From an uncultured Nocardioides sp. (lineage in GTDB: Bacteria; Actinomycetota; Actinomycetes; Propionibacteriales; Nocardioidaceae), in the NCBI RefSeq assembly GCF_947488515.1, contig NZ_CANKZF010000001.1, positions 1 through 64,000 of the forward strand: a stretch of 64,000 nt of DNA, written 5' to 3'. Made by a program: the position numbers and the translations under genes. Below the pieces are notes generated by a model. That model ran no database searches. It had not been told where the DNA came from and saw only the letters and a program-made list of their open reading frames with translations. The number at the start of each line of letters is the position of its first letter. The stretch's first letter is position 1. Below, one piece after another: positions 31,482-40,029 of this stretch.

Positions 31482-32791
31482 GCGCTCTCTCCTTGCTCGG
31501 GGTGCCCAGGCTGCTCGGGGTGCTCGGCCTGGTGGTCGGTGGCGACCGGCGGCAGGTCGACCGCCGGGAGGTGGTGACCCATCCGCTCGGCCTTGGTGCG
31601 GAGGTAGGCCCGGTTGTGCTCGGTCGGGTGGATGGAAAGGGGGACGCGCTCGGACACGTGGATGCCGAAGTCCTCCAGGCTCTCCGTCTTGTCCGGGTTG
31701 TTGGTCATCAGTCGCACCGACTCGATGCCGAGGTCGCGCAGCACCTGCGTCGCGGTGCCGTAGTGGCGGGCGTCGGCGGGCAGGCCGAGGTCGAGGTTGG
31801 CGTCGACGGTGTCGCGGCCGCCGTCCTGCAGCTGGTAGGCCTGCAGCTTGGCGACGAGGCCGATGCCGCGTCCCTCGTGGCCGCGGAGGTAGACCACCAC
31901 TCCCCTGCCCTCGGCGACGATCGCCCGCAGCGCCTCGTCGAGCTGGGGACCGCAGTCGCAGCGCTCGCTGCCGAAGACGTCGCCGGTCAGGCACTCGCTG
32001 TGGACGCGGGTCAGCACCGGCTCGCCGTTCGCGACGGCGCCCGCCACGTCGCCGTACGCCAACGCGACGTGCTCGCTGTCGTCGATGGTGATCCGGTAGC
32101 CGTAGGCGGTGAACTCGCCGTGCCGGGTCGGCAGCCGGGTCTCGGCGACGCGCTCGACGTGGCGCTCGTGGCGGCGGCGGTAGCGCACCAGGTCCTCGAT
32201 CGAGATCATCGCGAGGCCGTGCTCGTCGGCGAACTCCCGCAGCTCCGGGGACCGCTTCATCGTGCCGTCGTCGTTGACGACCTCGACGAGCACGCCCGCG
32301 GGCGTGAGGCCGGCCAGCCGGGCGAGGTCGACCGCTGCCTCGGTGTGCCCGCGGCGCACCAGCACGCCGCCCTCGCGGTAGCGCAGCGGGAACACGTGGC
32401 CCGGGCGGGTGAGCTCCCACGGCTCGGTCGCGGAGTCGGCCAGCGTCCGCGCGGTGCGGGCGCGGTCGGCGGCGCTGATCCCGGTGGAGACGCCGTCTCG
32501 GGCGTCGACGGAGATCGTGTAGGCCGTGCGCAGCTTGTCCTTGTTGTGGGGCGTCATCAGCGGGATCTCGAGCCGCTCGAGCATGTCGCCCGGCATCGGC
32601 ACGCAGATGACGCCGCTGGAGTGACGGATGGTGAAGGCCATCAGCTCGGGGGTCGCCTTCGCGGCCGCGAAGATGATGTCTCCCTCGTTCTCCCGGTCCT
32701 CGTCGTCCACCACGACGACGGCCCTGCCGGCGGCGATGTCGGCGACGGCCTGCTCGACGGAGTCGAGGCGCACGCGGTCGGGCGCGCTCAT
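31478..32791 (-). CDS. ribBA: Bifunctional 3,4-dihydroxybutanone-4-phosphate synthase / GTP cyclohydrolase II
   Basis: 437 aa. The RibB domain (about 1-205) has [15 protein letters not shown] and [13 protein letters not shown]. The RibA domain (about 210-410) has the zinc ligands in [18 protein letters not shown] and the [12 protein letters not shown] loop. It supplies both precursors of the lumazine ring. A charged [15 protein letters not shown] tail has no obvious role. The ATG overlaps the pnuC/X stop (ATGA). Confidence 0.97.
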   Translation of the reverse strand: MSAPDRVRLDSVEQAVADIAAGRAVVVVDDEDRENEGDIIFAAAKATPELMAFTIRHSSGVICVPMPGDMLERLEIPLMTPHNKDKLRTAYTISVDARDGVSTGISAADRARTARTLADSATEPWELTRPGHVFPLRYREGGVLVRRGHTEAAVDLARLAGLTPAGVLVEVVNDDGTMKRSPELREFADEHGLAMISIEDLVRYRRRHERHVERVAETRLPTRHGEFTAYGYRITIDDSEHVALAYGDVAGAVANGEPVLTRVHSECLTGDVFGSERCDCGPQLDEALRAIVAEGRGVVVYLRGHEGRGIGLVAKLQAYQLQDGGRDTVDANLDLGLPADARHYGTATQVLRDLGIESVRLMTNNPDKTESLEDFGIHVSERVPLSIHPTEHNRAYLRTKAERMGHHLPAVDLPPVATDHQAEHPEQPGHPEQGESA

Positions 32792-33492
32792 GCCGACACC
32801 GCCTCAGTCCTGCGGTCGCCGTCCGTCGTCTCGACGACGGTGCGGCTGGCCCTCATCCACACGAATAAGCCGATGACCACGAACACGGCGTAGAAGAGGT
32901 ACATGCCGGCGGTCGGGTAGTAGCCGGCCTGCACCAGCGTCGTCACGCCGACGATGTCGACGAGGATCCAGATGAGCCAGAACTCCACCCAGCCGCGGGC
33001 CATGCCGTAGGTCGCGAGCATCGAGCCGGTGAGGATCCACGCCTCGGTGACCGGGCCCCAGGAGCCCAGCACCTGCGTCAGGAGGACGTACGCCGCTGCA
33101 TAGCCCACGACGCCCAGCACGAGCAGCTGGACCCGCTCGGCGCGGGTCGCCCATCGAGGTGCGATGGCGCCGCCGTCGGACGCGCCACCGTGGCGGCGCA
33201 GCTGGGTCCAGCGCCACCAGCCGTAGAGGGACACCGCGGCGAAGAAGACCTGGCGACCTGCCTGGCCCCACAGGGGTTCGTCGATCTGGCCGGAGAGCTC
33301 ACCGGTGGCGAAGACGGTGAAGAGCAGGACGTTGCCGATCAGGCCGATCGGCCAGGCCCAGACGAGCCGCTTCATGCCGAGGATCGCGCTGGCGAGGCCG
33401 AAGACGTTGCCGATGACCTCGCGGGCACCCAGCTCTCCGCCGCCGGGCACCGGGATCGTGCCGTGGATGAGCCATTCGAGCAGGTCCATCAT
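32788..33492 (-). CDS. pnuC: PnuC-type vitamin transporter, probably for riboflavin (PnuX-like)
   Basis: 234 aa with about seven membrane helices. [20 protein letters not shown] is the PnuC hallmark and a WWRW block matches the aromatic substrate-site motif of the family. PnuC imports nicotinamide riboside; close relatives inside FMN-riboswitch operons (PnuX) import riboflavin. Since it is within the rib operon and overlaps ribE (ATGA), riboflavin is the better guess. Sequence alone does not settle the substrate. Confidence 0.8.
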   Translation of the reverse strand: MMDLLEWLIHGTIPVPGGGELGAREVIGNVFGLASAILGMKRLVWAWPIGLIGNVLLFTVFATGELSGQIDEPLWGQAGRQVFFAAVSLYGWWRWTQLRRHGGASDGGAIAPRWATRAERVQLLVLGVVGYAAAYVLLTQVLGSWGPVTEAWILTGSMLATYGMARGWVEFWLIWILVDIVGVTTLVQAGYYPTAGMYLFYAVFVVIGLFVWMRASRTVVETTDGDRRTEAVSA

Positions 33493-34127
33493 TCTTCCTC
33501 GTCGTTCTCGGGGGCGTGGGTGCCGGCGGAGGTCGGGGTGTAGGCGCCGAGCAGCTTCTCGACATGCTTGGCGATGACGTCGGCCTCGAGGTTGACCAGG
33601 TCGCCGACGCGGCGGCTGCCGAGCGTCGTACGGGCGAGGGTCTCGGGGATGAGGCTGACAGTGAAGCTGTCCTCGCGGGCCTCGACGACCGTCAGGCTGA
33701 CGCCGTCGACGGTGATCGACCCCTTGTCGACCAGGTAGCGGTCGAGGTCACCGGGCAGGGAGATCTCCACGACGTCCCAGTGCTCGCTCGGGGTGCGGGC
33801 GAGGACCTCGCCGACGCCGTCGACGTGGCCCTGGACGATGTGGCCGCCGAGGCGCTTGTCGACGGTGACGGCGCGCTCGAGGTTGACGCGGTCGCCGGGG
33901 GTGACGCCACGCAGCGACGTCTTGTCGAGCGTCTCCTGCATGAGGTCGGCGGTCCAGCGCCCGTCGCCGAGCTCGGACACGGTGAGGCAGCACCCGTTGA
34001 CGGAGATGGAGTCGCCGAGCCCGGTGCCCTCGAGCACCGTCGCGGCCTGGACGGTGAGCCGGATGGCGTCACCCTGGTCGACGACCTCGGCAACGGTGCC
34101 GAGCTCCTCGACGATCCCGGTGAACAT
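33489..34127 (-). CDS. ribE: Riboflavin synthase alpha chain
   Basis: 212 aa. Dismutates two lumazines to riboflavin. Two repeated barrels: the start MFTGIVEELGTV, with the repeat SISVNGCCLTVSE and, in the second half, GSITVDGVSLTVVEA, each carrying the substrate-binding Ser/Thr. Directly follows ribD (start and stop adjacent, no gap) and overlaps the transporter gene, so the rib genes are translationally coupled. Confidence 0.96.
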   Translation of the reverse strand: MFTGIVEELGTVAEVVDQGDAIRLTVQAATVLEGTGLGDSISVNGCCLTVSELGDGRWTADLMQETLDKTSLRGVTPGDRVNLERAVTVDKRLGGHIVQGHVDGVGEVLARTPSEHWDVVEISLPGDLDRYLVDKGSITVDGVSLTVVEAREDSFTVSLIPETLARTTLGSRRVGDLVNLEADVIAKHVEKLLGAYTPTSAGTHAPENDEEE

Positions 34128-35183
34128 TCAGGGCCTCCTGTGGGGGGTCGTCTGGGGGGTCATGGTGAGGCGGACGTTGGTGTCCTCGCCGTCGTGGCCC
34201 TGCAGCACGTGCACGTCCACGACGTGGAGGTGTACGGCATCGGCGATGGTCGTGATGCCCAGGTCGGCGACGGCGCTGGAGCCGGCGCCCAGCAGCATCG
34301 GGGCGACGTAGGCGACGACCTCGTCGACCAGCCCGGCCGCGAGGAACGCGCGGGCGAGCGTGGGGCCGCCCTCGAGGAACACGTGCTGGCGGTCCCGGGC
34401 GAAGAGGGTGTCGAGCGCCTCGCGCGGGTCGCGGGTCCGCAGGTGCACCGTCTCGGCGCGGTCGTTGAGGATCCGGCGGTCGGGTGCGAGGTCGCGCAGG
34501 CCCATCACGGCGCGCAACGGCTGGTGCGCCACGGGCTCGTCGACCTCGTCGCGGACGGTCAGCTCGGGGTCGTCGACCTCGACGGTGCTCGTGCCGACGA
34601 GCATCGTGTCGCAGAGCCCGCGCAGTCGGTGGGTGTCGAGGCGGGCGGCGCGGCTGGAGACCCAGCGGCTGGTGCCGTCGGCGGCGGCGCTGCGCCCGTC
34701 GAGCGTGGTGGCGAACTTCCAGGTGACGAACGGGCGACCGTGCTCGAGGGCGAACGTCCACGTGCGGTTGACGGCCTGGGCGTCCTCGGCGAGCAGCCCG
34801 GACTCCACCTCGATGCCGGCCTCGCGCAGGCGGGCGGCACCACCGACGGCGACCGGGTTGGTGTCGGCCTGGGCGAACACGACGCGGAGTACGCCCGCGG
34901 CGACCAGCGCCTCCGAGCAGGGACCGGTGCGGCCGGTGTGGTTGCACGGCTCGAGGGTGACGACGGCGGTCGTGCCCCGGGCGGCGTCACCGGCCTCGCG
35001 CAGCGCCTCGACCTCGGCGTGCGGTCCACCCGCGCCACGATGGAAGCCCTCGGCGACCGTCGTGCCGTCCGGTGCGAGGAGCACGCACCCGACGCGGGGG
35101 TTGGGGCCCAGTGGCACGCCCGGTGTGACGGCGAGCGCCAGCGCGCGCCGCATGGCGATGCGCTCTGCCTCGCTGGTCGTCAT
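34128..35183 (-). CDS. ribD: Bifunctional diaminohydroxyphosphoribosylaminopyrimidine deaminase / reductase
   Basis: 351 aa. The zinc deaminase domain (about 1-145) has GGPHAEVEAL and TLEPCNHTGRTGPC. The reductase domain (about 150-340) has VTWKFATTLDGRSAAADG and FLEGGPTLARAFLA. Works on the second and third steps of riboflavin synthesis. First gene after the FMN riboswitch, with a strong ribosome site GGAGGCGGAG before the ATG. Confidence 0.96.
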   Translation of the reverse strand: MTTSEAERIAMRRALALAVTPGVPLGPNPRVGCVLLAPDGTTVAEGFHRGAGGPHAEVEALREAGDAARGTTAVVTLEPCNHTGRTGPCSEALVAAGVLRVVFAQADTNPVAVGGAARLREAGIEVESGLLAEDAQAVNRTWTFALEHGRPFVTWKFATTLDGRSAAADGTSRWVSSRAARLDTHRLRGLCDTMLVGTSTVEVDDPELTVRDEVDEPVAHQPLRAVMGLRDLAPDRRILNDRAETVHLRTRDPREALDTLFARDRQHVFLEGGPTLARAFLAAGLVDEVVAYVAPMLLGAGSSAVADLGITTIADAVHLHVVDVHVLQGHDGEDTNVRLTMTPQTTPHRRP

Positions 35184-35269
35184 CTCCGCCTCCGGTCCGG
35201 GTGGGACTCAGGGGGGCGGGCGACGGGGCACTCCCCCGCGGAACGCGAGGGATGGCGTGCGAGCCGTCA

Positions 35270-35395
35270 GCGTGCACTTCTCATCCGGACTATGACCGTC
35301 GGTCCAGGATTTCCACCTGGTCAACCGGCCACTGGCTGTGGTCGGGTCGCGGACTGTGACCGCCGGTGCGGATTTTCACCGCCCCCAGAGCACGC
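35270..35395 (-). ncRNA. FMN riboswitch (RFN element)
   Basis: The reverse strand carries the conserved FMN aptamer blocks GGGCGGTGAAAATCCGCACC, CGGCGGTCACAGTCC, GGTGGAAATCCTGGACCG and ACGGTCATAGTCCGGATGAG. Outer stem GCGTGC/GCACGC closes the element. Downstream, CCCTCGCG-TTC-CGCGGGGG forms an 8-bp hairpin that can serve as expression platform before the ribD ribosome site. It should switch the rib operon off when FMN is plentiful. Upstream stretch 35396-35534 shows no gene; it must hold the promoter. Confidence 0.95.
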
Positions 35396-35534
35396 AAGCT
35401 CTTCGTGGTCGCAACCATGCCACAGCGCCCGCCATTCCCTCACCGGTGTCCGCCGGTGACGTGCGCAACATCCGCCGTGGGGCCGGACGGCGTTCGCTGC
35501 CACCGGCTCCGGAGCAGGCGCGGGTCGGACGCGG

Positions 35535-36878
35535 TCAGACCTGGTCGAGGAACCGGTCGAAGACCCGCGCGCCGAACTCGAGCGCGTCGACCGGCACCCG
35601 CTCGTCGACGCCGTGGAACAGCGCGGTGAAGTCGAGGTCGGCGGGCAGGCGGAGCGGCGCGAAGCCGTAGGAGCGCATGCCGAGCCTGCGGAAGTGCTTG
35701 GCGTCGGTGCCGCCGCTCATCGTGTAGGGCGCCACGAGCGCGTCGGGGTCCTCGGCCAGCAGGCTGCGGGTCATCGCGTCGACCAGGTCGCCGTCGTACG
35801 GCGTCTCCCACGGCTGCTGGTGGGACTCGAATTCGAACTCGATGCCGTCGCCGGCCAGCTCCCGCAGCGTCGCGAAGAACTCGTCCTCGTAGCCCGGCAG
35901 GAAGCGGCCGTCCACGGTCGCCTGCGCGTCGGTGGGGATGACGTTGGTCTTGTAGCCGGCGCGGAGCATCGTCGGGTTGGCGGTGTTGCGGATGACCGCG
36001 CCGAGCATCCGGGCGGCGTCGCCGAACTCCTCGACCAGCGCCTCGGCGTTGTCGGGCGTGGCCTCCGTGCCGGCGAGCTCGCCGACGGTCGCGAGCAGCA
36101 CCTCCATGGTCGGCGTGAGCCGCACGGGCCACTGGTGGGCGCCGATCCGCGCCACTGCGCCGGCGAGCCGGGTGACGGCATTGTCGTCGTTGATCATCGA
36201 GCCGTGCCCCGCCCGGCCACGTGCGGTGAGGCGCATCCAGGCCATGCCCTTCTCGGCGGCCTCGATGAGGTAGACGCGGCGTCCGCGCACCGTGGCCGAG
36301 AAGCCGCCGACCTCGCCGACGGCCTCCGAGCAGTCCGCGAACCAGTCGGCGTGCTGCTCGACGAGGATCTTCGCGCCATGGCCGCCGCCCGCCTCCTCGT
36401 CGGCGGTGAAGCAGAGCACCACCTCGCGGTCCGGGGTGGCGTCAGCTGCCGCGCGGGCGCGCACGACGCTCAGCAGCATCGCGTCGAAGTCCTTCATGTC
36501 GACCGCGCCGCGGCCCCAGACCTGGCCGTCCTTGATCTCACCGGCGAACGGGTCGACCTGCCAGTCCGATGCCTCGGCGGGCACGACGTCGAGGTGGCCG
36601 TGGAGCAACAGGGGTGCCCGGCCGTCGCCACCGCCCCAGCGCGCCACGACGTTGGCCCGCCCCGGCCGACCCTCGATGATCTCGGCCTCGATGCCGACCT
36701 CGTCGAGCAGCGCGGCGACGTGCTCGGCCGCCTTGCGCTCCCCCGGACCGTCGTCGGTGCCGTAGTTGGACGTGTCGATCCCGATGAGGTCCTGGCACAG
36801 CTGGACGACCTCCGCAGCGGGGTCGTAGGAGCGGTCGTTCGAGCGGTCCTGAGAGCTGTCATGGGGCGCCTGTTCCAT
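35535..36878 (-). CDS. M20-family peptidase / deacylase
   Basis: 447 aa. Binuclear zinc hydrolase of the ArgE/DapE/ACY1/CPG2 group: HGHLDVVP with the first metal His, RGAVDMKDFDAMLL with the bridging Asp, and FTADEEAGGGHGA with the catalytic Glu pair. A dimerisation insert lies in the middle. The final HFRRLGMRSYG and FHGVDERVPVDAL complete the metal site. The substrate is unknown, probably a peptide or acyl-amino acid. ATG at 36878 is favoured by AGG at 9 nt upstream over one at 36887. Unlikely to be ArgE, since argJ makes that step unnecessary. Confidence 0.85.
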   Translation of the reverse strand: MEQAPHDSSQDRSNDRSYDPAAEVVQLCQDLIGIDTSNYGTDDGPGERKAAEHVAALLDEVGIEAEIIEGRPGRANVVARWGGGDGRAPLLLHGHLDVVPAEASDWQVDPFAGEIKDGQVWGRGAVDMKDFDAMLLSVVRARAAADATPDREVVLCFTADEEAGGGHGAKILVEQHADWFADCSEAVGEVGGFSATVRGRRVYLIEAAEKGMAWMRLTARGRAGHGSMINDDNAVTRLAGAVARIGAHQWPVRLTPTMEVLLATVGELAGTEATPDNAEALVEEFGDAARMLGAVIRNTANPTMLRAGYKTNVIPTDAQATVDGRFLPGYEDEFFATLRELAGDGIEFEFESHQQPWETPYDGDLVDAMTRSLLAEDPDALVAPYTMSGGTDAKHFRRLGMRSYGFAPLRLPADLDFTALFHGVDERVPVDALEFGARVFDRFLDQV

Positions 36879-36958
36879 GCCGTCCATCCTGCCCCACGAG
36901 CGCGCACCTGCCCCGATTCGTTGGCGCGGAACTGCTTTGCTACTGTTCTCCAGCACTC

Positions 36959-37044
36959 GTCCGGGTGGCGGAATTGGCAGACGCGCTAGCTTGAGGTGCT
37001 AGTGCCCGTATTAGGGCGTGGGGGTTCAAGTCCCCCCTCGGACA
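36959..37044 (+). tRNA. tRNA-Leu (anticodon GAG)
   Basis: Acceptor stem GTCCGGG/CTCGGAC (with one G-T pair), a D-loop with GGCGGAATTGGCAGACGC, and the anticodon stem CTAGC/GCTAG with loop TTGAGGT giving GAG. The long class II variable arm is TGCCC-GTATTA-GGGCG, and the T-arm is GGGGGTTCAAGTCCCCC. The length is 86 nt. The 3' CCA is not encoded (the genome has CCG after the discriminator A). Confidence 0.97.
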
Positions 37045-37053
37045 CCGAAACAG

Positions 37054-37088
37054 ACGCCCCTGACCTGCGGAGACGCAGGCAGGGGCGT
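37054..37088 (+). terminator. Terminator of tRNA-Leu
   Basis: ACGCCCCTG (37054-37062) pairs with CAGGGGCGT (37080-37088); an inner CCTGCG/CGCAGG helix lengthens the stem, and TTTGTC follows. It lies 9 nt after the tRNA end. Confidence 0.8.
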
Positions 37089-37091
37089 TTG

Positions 37092-37301
37092 TCATCCCCC
37101 GTCCGTCGACTTCGGCTCGGACCGCCTCGCGACGACACGCCCCACGTCCCCGCATCGCTCGCAGTGCCAGCAGGAGGCGGCGATGACCGGCTCACCGGCC
37201 CACCGCTGGCCCACCCCCACGACCCGCACCTGGAGGGGAGCCCCACACGTGCAGGTCGGCGGACTCGTCTCCGCCCGGCGCTGACGCAACCTGCGCAACA
37301 T
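37092..37301 (-). CDS. Possible small zinc-ribbon protein
   Basis: 69 aa. Contains CTCGAP near residue 17 and CWHCERCGDVG near residue 44, i.e. CxC plus CxxCxxC, with an intervening VGVGQRWAGEPVIAAS strand-like stretch, reminiscent of zinc ribbons. I recognise no family. The ATG at 37301 has only a weak ribosome site. The gap 37302-37495 to the permease shows no convincing gene. It could also be non-coding; the DNA is GC-rich and open frames are common. Confidence 0.35.
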   Translation of the reverse strand: MLRRLRQRRAETSPPTCTCGAPLQVRVVGVGQRWAGEPVIAASCWHCERCGDVGRVVARRSEPKSTDGG

Positions 37302-37495
37302 TCCACGACGATGCCACAGCAGGTCTCCTCGATGCCAGCACACCGTCTCGTCGCTCCGGCGAATGGCATGACGCGCGTGTGCGGCGACCTGTCCGCGGTC
37401 GCCTGGTGGGATGGGATGACACCCAGCGACAGGTCGCTCCGTCACGTGGCGACTTCTTGGAGGGTCACGCAGACATCGAGGACCTTCTCCCCCGC

Positions 37496-39082
37496 TCAGT
37501 CGTCGAACGCGTCGACGACCGCCCGGTCGATGGTCTGCACGGGACCGGTGAACCACTTCTTCGCCGACGTCATCCACCACAGGGCGAGGAGCAGCAGCAC
37601 GCCGAGCACCATGATCGGCGCGTAGTTGACCGCCGCCCAGTCGAACTCCTCGCGCCAGGGCGCGCCGAACGGCGAGGTCGGGAGCATGAGCATGAAACCG
37701 ACGACGACGATCTCGATCACGGCGACCAGGTTCATCCACTTGTACTTGCGACCGTTGTTCCAGCTCCCCACCTCGAACGAGTCACCGGCTCGCCACCGCA
37801 GGTAGATCGGGATCGCGAAGGAGAAGTAGAGACCGATCACCGAGACCGAGGTGACTGCGTAGAACGCCGTCGGGATGCCGTTCACCGACTTGAGGGCCGG
37901 GAGGGTGATGATCGCGCCCAGGACGGCAGCGAAGATCACGGCGTTGGCCGGGGTCCGCTGGGAGTTCACCGTCGACCAGTAGCGCGAGCCGGGGACGGCG
38001 CGGTCGCGGCTGAAGGCGAACATCATCCGCGACGTCGACGTCAGGCAGGCCGTGGCGCAGAAGAGCTGCGCGCAGGACGAGATGAACAGCAGCAGTCCGC
38101 CCCAGGTCGATCCGAGAGCGGTGTCGAAGATGTACGCGACACCACCGGCGGGGATGCTCGCGTAGTCGGGGGCGCCGTCGACCTGCGGGATCGCGAAGGT
38201 CACCGCCAGCAGCAGGATGTAGCCGCCGACAGCCGAGTAGAAGATCGACTGCCAGAGTCCCCTGGCCGCCGTCTTCGCCGCTCCCTGGGTCTCCTCCGAC
38301 AGGTGCACCGAGGCGTCGAACCCGGTGATCGTGTACTGGGTGAGGATGAAGCCGAACGGGATGATCGCGAAGAAGTACACGAGGCTGCTCGTCGACCCGT
38401 CCGCCCAGCCGGACCCGTTGAACCTGTCGGTGAAGACCTGGGACACGCTCAGGTGCTGGTCGGGCACGATGATCAGCACGAGCACGAGCACGGCGGCGCC
38501 GACGACGTGCCACCACACCGAGACGTTGTTGATGAGCGCCAACAGGTGGCTGGAGAAGATGTTGACCACCGTGATGAAGGCCAGGATCACCACGAAGATG
38601 AGGAAGACGACGTTCAGCGAGAACTCGTCCTGCCAGCCCCAGGCCAGGAACGTCAGGTGGAAGAAGGTCGCGCACCCGTAGGCGACGGACGCGGTCACGG
38701 CCACCAGGCCGATCAGGTTGAGCCAGCCGGTGAAGAAGCCGGCCGCAGGCCCACCGAGCTTGCACGCCCAGTAGTAGATGCCGCCCGAGGTCGGCATGGC
38801 CGAGACCAGCTCGGACATCGTGAACCCGATGATCAGGATGAAGATCGAGATGATCGGCCAGGACCACGAGATCGAGATCGGCCCGCCGTTCGCGATGCCG
38901 GCGCCGTACGTCGTCAGACAGCCGGCGAGGATCGAGATGATCGAGAACGAGATCGCGAAGTTCGAGAAGCCCGACCACGTTCGGCTGAGCTCCTGCGAGT
39001 ATCCGAGCTTGGCGAGGTGCTTCTCGTCGTCGGTGAGCTCTGCGACGTGGTGAGCCGGGACCGGCTCGTGTGCTTCGGGCAT
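37496..39082 (-). CDS. APC-family amino acid/amine permease
   Basis: 528 aa with 12 predicted membrane helices; the first is FSNFAISFSIISILAGCLTTYG, the APC consensus, and the later SGGIYYWACKLGG loop and FDASVHLSEETQGA are typical of the ACT/GABA-permease branch. Divergent from the FadR-type regulator and the gamma-glutamyl ligase cluster, so it probably imports the amine used there. Ethanolamine, putrescine or GABA are possible; the sequence does not tell which. Ribosome site GGAGG lies before the ATG. Confidence 0.85.
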   Translation of the reverse strand: MPEAHEPVPAHHVAELTDDEKHLAKLGYSQELSRTWSGFSNFAISFSIISILAGCLTTYGAGIANGGPISISWSWPIISIFILIIGFTMSELVSAMPTSGGIYYWACKLGGPAAGFFTGWLNLIGLVAVTASVAYGCATFFHLTFLAWGWQDEFSLNVVFLIFVVILAFITVVNIFSSHLLALINNVSVWWHVVGAAVLVLVLIIVPDQHLSVSQVFTDRFNGSGWADGSTSSLVYFFAIIPFGFILTQYTITGFDASVHLSEETQGAAKTAARGLWQSIFYSAVGGYILLLAVTFAIPQVDGAPDYASIPAGGVAYIFDTALGSTWGGLLLFISSCAQLFCATACLTSTSRMMFAFSRDRAVPGSRYWSTVNSQRTPANAVIFAAVLGAIITLPALKSVNGIPTAFYAVTSVSVIGLYFSFAIPIYLRWRAGDSFEVGSWNNGRKYKWMNLVAVIEIVVVGFMLMLPTSPFGAPWREEFDWAAVNYAPIMVLGVLLLLALWWMTSAKKWFTGPVQTIDRAVVDAFDD

Positions 39083-39168
39083 GGAGGCCCCTCCGATCAG
39101 GCGATCGTGCGAATGTGAACCGGACGCTAGACCCGGCCCGATTCGGGTGTAAATACGTAGCCGAAAAA

Positions 39169-39188
39169 ATGGTATGAACTCAGACCAT
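39169..39188. promoter_or_regulatory. Operator for the FadR-type regulator
   Basis: ATGGT (39169-39173) and ACCAT (39184-39188) form an inverted repeat with 10-bp spacing, the TGGT...ACCA layout of many GntR/FadR operators. It covers an in-frame ATG at 39174, so translation probably begins further down at GTG 39240. Located between the permease gene and the catabolic operon. Confidence 0.5.
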
Positions 39189-39239
39189 TGGATCTCGGCG
39201 CCGATTGACGCCGGCCGTCGCCGCCCGAAGGATGAAGTC

Positions 39240-39974
39240 GTGACCGCCTCCCCCGCCCCGCACCTGCCCGGGGCGGTCCTGCGGCCGGTGCGCGGCCACC
39301 ACGCGTTCGAGGCGTGCGTGGAGCAGCTCGCGACCGCGATCCGGCTGGGGGTCTACCCGCTCGGGTCCACCCTGCCGCCCGAGCGCGAGCTGGCCGCCAT
39401 CCTCCACGTCTCCCGGGCGACGCTCCGCGAGGCGATGGCCGCCCTGCGCGAGGCCGGGCTGGTCCAGACCACGCGCGGTCGCGGCGGCGGCACCGTCGTC
39501 ACGCTGAAGCCCCGGACGCCGCCGGCCCGGGCCGCCGCCCGGATCTCCGCGGCCCGACGTCGCGAGTGGCTGGATGCGCTGGAGTTCCGCCGCATCGTCG
39601 AGTCCGGCGCCGCGTACCTCGCGGCGAGCGCCACGCTCGACGAGGAGCAGCGGAGCCAGCTCGAGCGGGCGCACGCCGAGGTCGCTGCTGCCGGCAAGGC
39701 AGCGCAGCACCGGCAGGCGGACTCGCGGTTCCACCTGACGATCGCGTCGCTGTCCGGTTCGCCGCGGACCGTCGAGGCGGTGACGTCGGTGCAGGCGACG
39801 CTGCACGAGATGCTGCTGGCCATCCCGGTGCTCGGCACCAACATCGCCCACTCGGACCGGCAGCACGCCGCGCTCGTGCGGGCCATCGGGTCCGGCAACG
39901 CCGAACGGGCGCGCAAGACCATGGAGCACCACTGCGACGACACGGCTGCGCTCCTGCGGGGGCTCCTCGTCTGA
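39240..39974 (+). CDS. GntR/FadR-family regulator
   Basis: 244 aa. Winged-helix N-terminus: LPPERELAAILHVSRATLREAMAALREAGLV in two segments, then TTRGRGGGTVV. The FCD effector domain (about 90-235) has metal-ligand residues in ADSRFHLTIAS and HAALVRAIGSG. I chose GTG at 39240, with GAAGGA 8 nt upstream, over an ATG at 39174 that lies in the operator. Heads the gamma-glutamylation cluster and is the probable repressor, released by the amine or an intermediate. Confidence 0.88.
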   Translation: MTASPAPHLPGAVLRPVRGHHAFEACVEQLATAIRLGVYPLGSTLPPERELAAILHVSRATLREAMAALREAGLVQTTRGRGGGTVVTLKPRTPPARAAARISAARRREWLDALEFRRIVESGAAYLAASATLDEEQRSQLERAHAEVAAAGKAAQHRQADSRFHLTIASLSGSPRTVEAVTSVQATLHEMLLAIPVLGTNIAHSDRQHAALVRAIGSGNAERARKTMEHHCDDTAALLRGLLV

Positions 39975-40029
39975 GCTCGTCCCACCACCACCCGACCGGA
40001 CCCGACCGGACCGCAAGCAAGGAGACGAC

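Noticed and set aside
35535..36878. M20 peptidase as ArgE
   Set aside because: argJ already recycles the acetyl group, the gene is far from the arg operon and the sequence is not clearly ArgE.
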